A DNA stretch of 64,000 nucleotides, taken from positions 397,999 to 461,998 of the forward strand of contig PUQB01000067.1 of the NCBI GenBank assembly GCA_003024785.1. Reading direction: 5' to 3'. Position 1 is the first letter of the stretch; each line of letters opens with the position of its first letter. This DNA is from Selaginella tamariscina. Its lineage: Eukaryota; Streptophyta; Lycopodiopsida; Selaginellales; Selaginellaceae. The position numbers and the translations under genes were made by a program. The notes beneath the pieces were generated by a model, which saw only the letters and a program-made list of their open reading frames with translations, did not search any database and was not told the DNA's origin. This document shows, piece after piece, positions 57,300-64,000 of the stretch.

Positions 57300-60060
57300 G
57301 GGTCAATCCGCACCTGCACTTATACTTAAAAATTTGAAGTGTTAGCAGTTAAAAAGTTAATGGTCTGTACATTCGCACATAAAAACTTTAAAATGATTTT
57401 TACGATTTAATTACACATTTTAAGACTTCTTGTGTTCACACATGACAATGAATTTATCCTTAAATTTTAACCCTAAATGCGTGTCTCTTCGTACATGAAA
57501 CATTTAAATTTTGTTAATGTTTTCATCTTCGAATATGTTTTAACCTTTAAATTCTATTTAAAATTCAAAAATTCAATTTTTTAAATTCAACATTCCCATA
57601 AAGTTTGAGAGAAGAGTTCGGGTGGCGGCTAGTGATTCAGGGTTGCCACGCCCAACTTTGTGCACTGTGGGATTTACGCGCCTAGCTCCAAGAGCTCGTG
57701 GAGGTGCGAGATTCCCATGTGCAGCTCGGGGATTCTTGCATGGAGCTCGTGGAGCTCTCGGATTGGCGCGCCCTAAACCTGGGCCCCAAGCTCCACCTCC
57801 AGCGTCGAGTTGGCCTCAGCCTCAATTGAGGTGTCAGAGTTTTAACCCAAAGGGCCAACATGTGGCTGCCAGGTGGCCATTCGGCGTCATCACCTTGTGT
57901 GAGCAACGCTAAGTTTCCCATAACAACCTCAACGATCCCTAGGGCTAAACTCTAATGCCCAAGTGGACAGGAGACTTAGGGTTTAGCCTAAGTCTCCCTA
58001 GAATGTCTGCCCCTAGAACCCTTGAGGGATAACCCTAGTTGACTTAGGGTTTAGCCTAAGTCTCCTTAGAGTGTCTACCCCCAAAACCCTTGAGGGATAA
58101 TCCTAGTTGACTTAGGGTCTTGCCCTAGAAGACATAGACAGGCTCATGCCCTAACCCCATCAAGGAGATGTGTGTTCCACACATACCCGTGTGACAGAGC
58201 TAAGGCATCGTCACTTACCCCTTGAGGAATCACCCTCATCCGAGAGTACAACCCCTTTAGGGCAACAAGGGGTACCTTGAACCACGACTAACCCCTAAGG
58301 GTTTGAGTGGCCAAGTCATACCCTAGACCTAGGGCTAGTACTCAGTGAGGACACGAGTGTGCGCCGTAGGCGGACACGAGTGTTTTGCTAAACAAATTCC
58401 CTAAGGCTAGATTTAGGATAACCCTAAGCACATGACCTTGTGAGTGCCTCACGAAAGGGCTCTTGCTAACATGTTTAGGTTGTTCAACCCTTGAATTCCA
58501 AGGAGAACACTCCCCTAGCCAAGTGTGCCAAAACACACCTAGTTATGAGACCTAACCTCCTTGAGCGGATGCCCAAGGCTTAGCACCCTAGTGCAAGCAC
58601 AAGCATGTCTGTTTGCTAAAGTATCCAACCCTTGGCGACAAGCCTATGACATAACCCCAAAGGGCGTGCCTCGGGCGTTGTACCATGTGGCGTTTAGCCC
58701 AGTGTCACATCTCCATGTGACATTGCCTTTTCCCGATGTGGGCTATCATGCCATAGCCCTTAGATTCAAGAGTTGTACCAAGTGTCACAAATGTGGCTCC
58801 TAAATGCCAACTCTAGAACCCCTTAGTGAACCCTCAGGAACTAGTAATGTGAACCTGTCAAACAAGATCCCACGCCCACAGTTAGACAAGGACACAGATG
58901 TGCCTTGCTTGGCCATGAGTGCTACACCTAGCTTGACATAGAGGAGGAGGCTGGAGACAAGCCTCTACCTCTGCCTCTTGGAACGTGCATTCTCACAAGA
59001 CCTCTCAGGCATGGATTCACCAACGTTAAGGGTAAGCTACCCCGAAGGTGGGACGTACCCCTAGCAATTGGAAGTTAGGGCGGCACAACAGAGGGTTGTG
59101 CCTTAACGACACAAGCTAGAAGCTTGCACCGAGAGAAGAGTAACGAACTCAGTCATGAACCCAGGAACCCTCACTCTTATATACTACTTTATTTATGTGA
59201 CAGAGGCCCCCTCCCTATTTTCTTGTTTACATAAGTGGGTTAGCACTGAAATCTCATTCCCAGAGGGAACATACTTGGTGAGTTATCCATCAACCCCTAA
59301 ACCCTAACCGATATTTTTAAACATATCGACATGCCGAACTCACCAGAACTAATCATTAACCCAATCGGGACACGGAAAACCAAGGTAAGAGTTTTCTAGA
59401 AGGTAAGTTCTAGCTTCGCCTAGAGTTTCCTGCAAATACCTAATAACACCCGGCCGGACCATCATCAGATACCCAAGTGCACTAAGCGGGCATGTTTCTT
59501 ACTATATCTAGAGCTTATCAACATAGTATAGTAGGTAACAACAGTCAACATCCAAAGTAAAGGGTCGAGTCATAGTAAAAACTATGACATGAGGCCTAGA
59601 GTCCACGCCATCTCCTCCTCCCCGCTCACACACCTAATTGTCGCCTTGATCGCCACCCTGATTAGCACCTTGCTCTTCCTCTAAAAGCCCTAAATCCCCA
59701 ATCACTGCCTCCTCACGATCCGTGGGTGGCAATTGCACCCCTGACATCAGTCGCTAGCTGCCATGAACTCTAGACCTAGCCTTTAAAGAATCTTGATGAG
59801 AATCTTTTTAGAATAATTTATAAGTGCCCCTTAAAATTTAAGATCACCTTCCGAGGTCATTTTAAATTTTGATTTTTTTCTTTCTGAATAAATTTTAATG
59901 GTTACGCCATTAAGTTTAAAATAGGTGCGGAGCAACACATATTACGGATCATGATCATGCATGGTGTGTATGTATGAGAGAAGGATTATGCATGGTGACA
60001 CTGTGTATAGTGCACTTTTGGCCCTTATCTCTAAGTATAAGTGTAAGTGCGAATCAACCC
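57300..60060. mobile_element. Harbinger-type non-autonomous element containing a nested repeat
   Basis: The left end GGGTCAATCCGCACCTGCAC and the right end read backwards, GGGTTGATTCGCACTTACAC, form inverted repeats that both continue TTATACTTA. The 3-bp flanks are TAT and TAA (one mismatch). The ends resemble, but are not the same as, the Harbinger copy at 277 (GGG..., CGCAC). No transposase is encoded. About 1.75 kb of the interior is the inverted second copy of the repeat first seen at 34613. Confidence 0.6.
57832..59582 (-). mobile_element. 1.7-kb unclassified repeat, copy 2
   Basis: Reverse complement of the 34613-36296 element: it starts (minus strand) GTTTTTACTATGACTCGA at 59582 and ends AAAACTCTGACA at 57832, giving 1,751 bp. 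Long shared stretches include the segment around AGGGCTATGGCATGATAGCC. Here no 42-bp flanking duplication was found. The outer flank at 57620-57830 is GC-rich with SacI-like GAGCTC words. Confidence 0.65.
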
Positions 60061-60959
60061 TAAACATTATTATAGACCAACATAGGTTGAGTCCCACTAG
60101 ATAGCTAAGAAGGTCACTCAAGTCCACAATCTCTAAAGAGTTCTCTGCATGCATAATTTATTTTTGTCGCATACTTCAAATTCTTCCTAAATACCACACA
60201 TTTTTTTTTTTTTTCTTCCTTTTACCCCTTGAAGTAGTTTGTAAGCAAATTGCACCGTCACTCCCTACATCAAATGTAGTAGCTACATTTAGTGTTGAAC
60301 CATACTTTCTTTTAAAACCACACTTTAGCATATCCTTCAAAAGCCATGGATTTTTATTCAATTGACTAACAAGTGTATCAATGCACACTTGCTTCCCATC
60401 CACTAACACATTTTTATCAATCTTGATACCTTCAACTTCATCCACTATGCTATAAAAAATATGACATAACTTAGTCCTATTGATTTTCTCTTTTAAAAAT
60501 TATTCATTCATCAACTCTTCTTTTGTGATACTTGTATCATTAATAGTAGCATAATTTGTAAAAGTACTTTATTTCCCAAGGTTTGTTCCACAATGGTTCA
60601 TGTTGCATACCAACCCTTTCACAAAGTTCATGTGCTTGTTGTAAACCTTGAAACCATGCGAATTCAATCTTTTCATTAGTTGAGATGCTAGTGTAATTAC
60701 CTAAGTTACATGTTGTTAACTTATCATCTCCATCTCATTTTTCCTCCAATTCAAACTAGTTTGGTATGAGTTGAAGGAAATGTAAGTTTGGAGCTAGCTT
60801 GGAACTTTGCTATTCTATTGATGTAACCAGCTAAGTCTATAAGGTTTTGATCATCATAATTCCTCTCATTTTGAATCATGTCACCCACTTTAGAAAAAAA
60901 AAACTCTCACATACATCAAAGCTATATTTAGCAAGTGGAACAACAAGATGAGAATATTT
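60061..60959 (-). pseudogene. Unrecognised transposon-like coding remnant
   Basis: Minus-strand segments read IEFAWFQGLQQAHELCERVG with MQHEPLWNKPWEIKYF, then EEINRTKLCHIFYSIV-like text, then VLVDGKQVCIDTLVSQLNKN and a Lys-rich tail. Stops interrupt them. I do not recognise the family. The region precedes the duplicated methylase-like block. Confidence 0.35.
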
Positions 60960-62990
60960 ATCTCGAAAGTGGAGATAGTGTGGGTAACAACACCAGAACA
61001 AATCACGAAAATCCAAATAAAGAATAAAAAATCAATCAGGTATTACATTATTAACGGTCAACACACGATAACGACAGCCCAATGACTTCTTGATGAACAC
61101 AATAAGGGAACGATGGTAACAAAGATTTCCAAGCATACCCGTGAGAAGCTGATAAAAGATCGGCATTTTTAGCTAAGCCAAATCTCACAACCGAGCAATA
61201 CTATAACCTATCGACGGAATGGGACGCTGTCAACACCAACCATTTCAATAGCAAAATGGGAGACACGTGATTCATGTGACAAATTATTGGGCGACCATAA
61301 AGAGCTACTGCATGGAGAGAACAAAGCGCGGAATATCGGTAAGAAAATTGTTTTGGTAGGATTTATCTCGCCAAATATTAATCTGTCCCTTTTTTAAACT
61401 GCAGAGAGCCAAAGAAATTACAACAGTTGATTTTACCCATGTGAGCGGGAAGGAAACATCCTTTCTGATGATGTTAATTTATTGCCATGAGGACAAGGTT
61501 TTTGCCAAATGGGTAGGAATTATGGAATCATTCGTAAAAGGAACATTGAAGAAGAAGCAGACAAGTGAAGGGGAGTCCTCAAGAAATCTACAAAGAAACA
61601 TAGTAAACACCGAAGGCTATTTCTATTCAAGCTGTAAAGGATGTGGATAATGACTTCAAGCTCACATGGTTGAAGCCTTTGAATGGAATAACGGTGGAGG
61701 AGATGGATGTGTTAGCTAATTTGGTGGCTAATGGCAAACTACAGATTAACAATAGCAGACTTGGAGCTGAAGACAATCAAGCACTTCAAGGAGTAATTGG
61801 AAATACACTATCATAAACTGGGTTAAACCTCAGCTTTAACATATGAAGAGGTCAACAAATATCTGCATGTGATAAACAATGATATGCTTGTTCAATGGGT
61901 GAACCAATCGGAAAATCTAGGCAAGAATCTATTGCATGCCAACACTCGAAAGGAGAACATCGCGATGACGCCTTCTCTTATGGCAGTTCTTCAGCAACGA
62001 AGAACCGAGTTAAACCTTATAAAGGAGGACGTTACAAATCATGACAAGTCCTATAGATGTTTGTTGTCGGATTCAAAGACTTTATGGGTAACATCACTGC
62101 CTACAGGAAATCATTGCAAATGTTTGTGATGGATTAGTGGGTGTCAAAAATCCTTCTTTAGATAAGGCATTAGAGGATTTGGTGGAGAATCTTAGCTATG
62201 CAAGTATGTACAAAGAAGGTATTATTATATTTTTGCACACTTAGTTTGATACCTATGTTTTTATTATTTATTTCTTGATTTTTGCTCATGTCACCAATAC
62301 TTTTGCCTTGTCTTTGCCAAGAAGAACAGACATCGTTGGACTAAATTTTATATGAATAATGTTGATTCCAGGTGTATTGAAATGGTTGTTCACTTGGTTA
62401 TCAGGAATGCACCAAACAATTTCAAACTTCCAAATAACTGGCCATGCATATGTTTTCACTCCAATGGGCCTGAACCTCCATCTGAACACCAATAATTGAA
62501 AGGGATGTATTCGGCAATGTACGTTATCTTAAAAGTCAAGTTGCACATAGCATTGTCAACTTGATCAGGGTGATGCATGGGTTTTTGACTACTGTATTAG
62601 AGGATCTGTCTTGAATTAGTGTTACCTTCGGAATTCATGTGTGTTTGCCATTGAAAATGATAAGACCATGGTTGAGGACTTGAACAAGTGGATAGAGAGG
62701 TTCTCAACTAACTACCCTAATAAACTCATACATGAGTATTTGGGAAAGTTCCCTCCTGAGAAGTGCGATATCTATGAGGAGGAATTTGATTCAATGTCGA
62801 AGTTTGAGAACAATCTTGAACCAAATATTACACCAAAAGTTATCTCAAGGAGTACATAACATTCACTTACTCCATTGATCATGAAAATATCAACAGAAGA
62901 AACAAAAGATGTTGAACAATCTTCCAAGCGGTTAAAACCTTCTGCCTCACTCAGGTAATAGTGAAGAATCATTGATAATGTGTTGATAGA
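60960..62990 (+). pseudogene. Second, 5'-truncated copy of the ParB-methyltransferase-like gene
   Basis: Homologous over about 2 kb to the minus-strand gene at 7804-10943 but starting in the middle of it (near the segment WITTPEQLMKIQ). Corresponding pieces include GKETSFLMMLIYCHEDKVFA, FAKWVGIMESFVKGTLKKKQ, LGKNLLHANTRKENIAMTPS, VRNAPNNFKLPNN and FAIENDKTMVEDLNKWIERF. Stops and small indels are frequent, so it is dead. The intron with a decayed palindrome unit (61355-61372) and the gene order towards the FCP1-like gene are kept. The copy is inverted relative to the first; its far end lies outside the window. Confidence 0.8.
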
Positions 62991-63190
62991 GTGATGAATA
63001 GTTATAAATGAGTGTAACATAAGGCATTTTTGTATATTTCGTTTATATTTGTATAGAAATCAAATTCTCAAGGATTAAAGAAGCTTTTAATTCAAACATG
63101 GGTCACACATTAACAAGGTAAATAATATACCTTGGTAATTATAATGCCAGCTAATTATCATTTTACAAATGTAATAAAATAATTGAGAAC

Positions 63191-64000
63191 ATGGATTTTC
63201 AACACTGGCATGAGGTAAGAAAGGGTATGGCAAAAAAATTTATGTCACATGTCAGAATGATAAAGTTCATGCAGGAAATGGATAATAATGCAGCTCAAAA
63301 CATCATTACTATGAGGGCCACTTCAGTTTCTACATCATCATTTTTATTGCCTTCAATTCCTAAATTACTTTCTTCAACACCTGTAATATCTAAATTTTAT
63401 AAGGATGATGTACAAGTAAATGATAAAGGGAATGGCAATAATATAACGTCAAAAGATAAATGTGCAAGGAATCAAACAAGTGAGTTGCAAAGCATTTAAA
63501 AGGCAACATTGCCCTTGTTACCCATGGTCATATTGTGTTGTTAGATATTAATGGTGTTTTTCTTCATTGACAAAGGTCTAATGATAGAGAAAAAGAAATC
63601 AAATAGGGAGATTTCATTCGTTGTGATAGTAAATTTCGACATGATATCATTTTTCGTCCGGGGTTGGACCGTCTTTTTCAAAAGCTTAAGGAGATGGGTG
63701 TACTTGTGGGGATTTGGTCATGCATGCAATTTCACAACTTGACACCGCTGCTAAATTTGCTTAACAAACATTGTAGTGTTGTAGAAGAGATGATTTGTAA
63801 ACATTGACTATCGAATATGTTATAAACCTCTCGAATTATATGATGTAAAAAAGGAAAGTAAGCCATACTTCTTTAAGAATGAAAGATTAATTGGGCTGCA
63901 TTGGGAGATCAATCATTTAAGGATAAAAAGAACACACATATCTTAGTGGTAGATAACTCTCTTCAAAAGGCTATGCTTAACCAAAACATTGCTTATATCC
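63191..64000 (+). pseudogene. Second copy of the FCP1-like gene, cut by the window end
   Basis: Starts MDFQHWHEVRKGMAKKF at 63191 and continues FMQEMDNNAAQ as in copy 1. It then keeps the part that copy 1 lacks: a Ser-rich linker and, after a frame change, LLDINGVFLH, the position of the HAD nucleophile motif (plant FCP1-like proteins usually read LDxNGxL). After another shift, FRPGLDRLFQKLKEMG, VGIWSC, CYKPLELYDVKKESKPYFF and VDNSLQKAMLNQNI follow to the window edge. Stops and shifts indicate a decayed gene, but this copy shows what the intact protein looked like. Confidence 0.65.

Overview
The window is nuclear DNA of a land plant. The evidence is a plant-type 26S proteasome RPT2 gene, a PLS-class pentatricopeptide-repeat (PPR) gene, an NRAMP transporter, a PADRE/DUF4228 gene, TTTAGGG-type repeats and a dense mix of plant transposons. 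Most coding introns are only about 45-70 bp. Together with the style of the PPR repeats this suggests a lycophyte such as Selaginella; that assignment is inference, not proof.

Layout. 277-3943 is a complete PIF/Harbinger transposon (transposase plus Myb-like protein) with matching ends, followed by a small foldback element. 6430-20569 is a 14.1-kb element with 21-bp terminal inverted repeats. It encodes a divergent ParB-methyltransferase-like gene and an FCP1-like phosphatase gene on the minus strand, and a transposase-like gene (DUF7869 type, from memory) on the plus strand. Between the divergent genes lie two large arrays of the perfect palindrome GGCGGGATTAATCCCGCC. 20.6-30 kb holds decayed fragments (limit dextrinase, Harbinger, exostosin) and degenerate repeats. 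30-45.7 kb is a dead Ty3/Gypsy retrotransposon broken by a 1.7-kb unclassified repeat and by a 9-kb Mutator-like element (MULE, 36628-45621) with a perfect 9-bp target duplication. 47.8-56.1 kb is the host-gene block: PADRE, RPT2, PPR, NRAMP. 57.3-60.1 kb is a Harbinger-type non-autonomous element with a second copy of the 1.7-kb repeat inside. 61-64 kb is a second, decayed copy of the ParB-methyltransferase-like and FCP1-like genes in the opposite orientation.

The main discovery candidate is the MULE. Besides a MURA-type transposase it carries an intact nine-exon gene (1092 codons by my splicing model) joining a ParB-like domain (motif DGNHRR) to a beta-class DNA amino-methyltransferase fold (motif IV DPPT, then motif I VVDLTVGTGAS). 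A homologous but diverged gene sits in the unrelated 14-kb element. In both elements this gene is divergent from the transposase, and palindromic CpG-rich DNA fills the putative 5' leader introns. I infer a transposon-borne DNA-marking or anti-silencing module, ParB-methyltransferase plus its own palindromic target DNA, that has been carried by two transposon superfamilies.

Assembly caution: many frameshifts in otherwise perfectly conserved genes (RPT2, PPR, several transposases) look like one base lost from a short homopolymer run. Some apparent pseudogenes may therefore be intact in the real genome.
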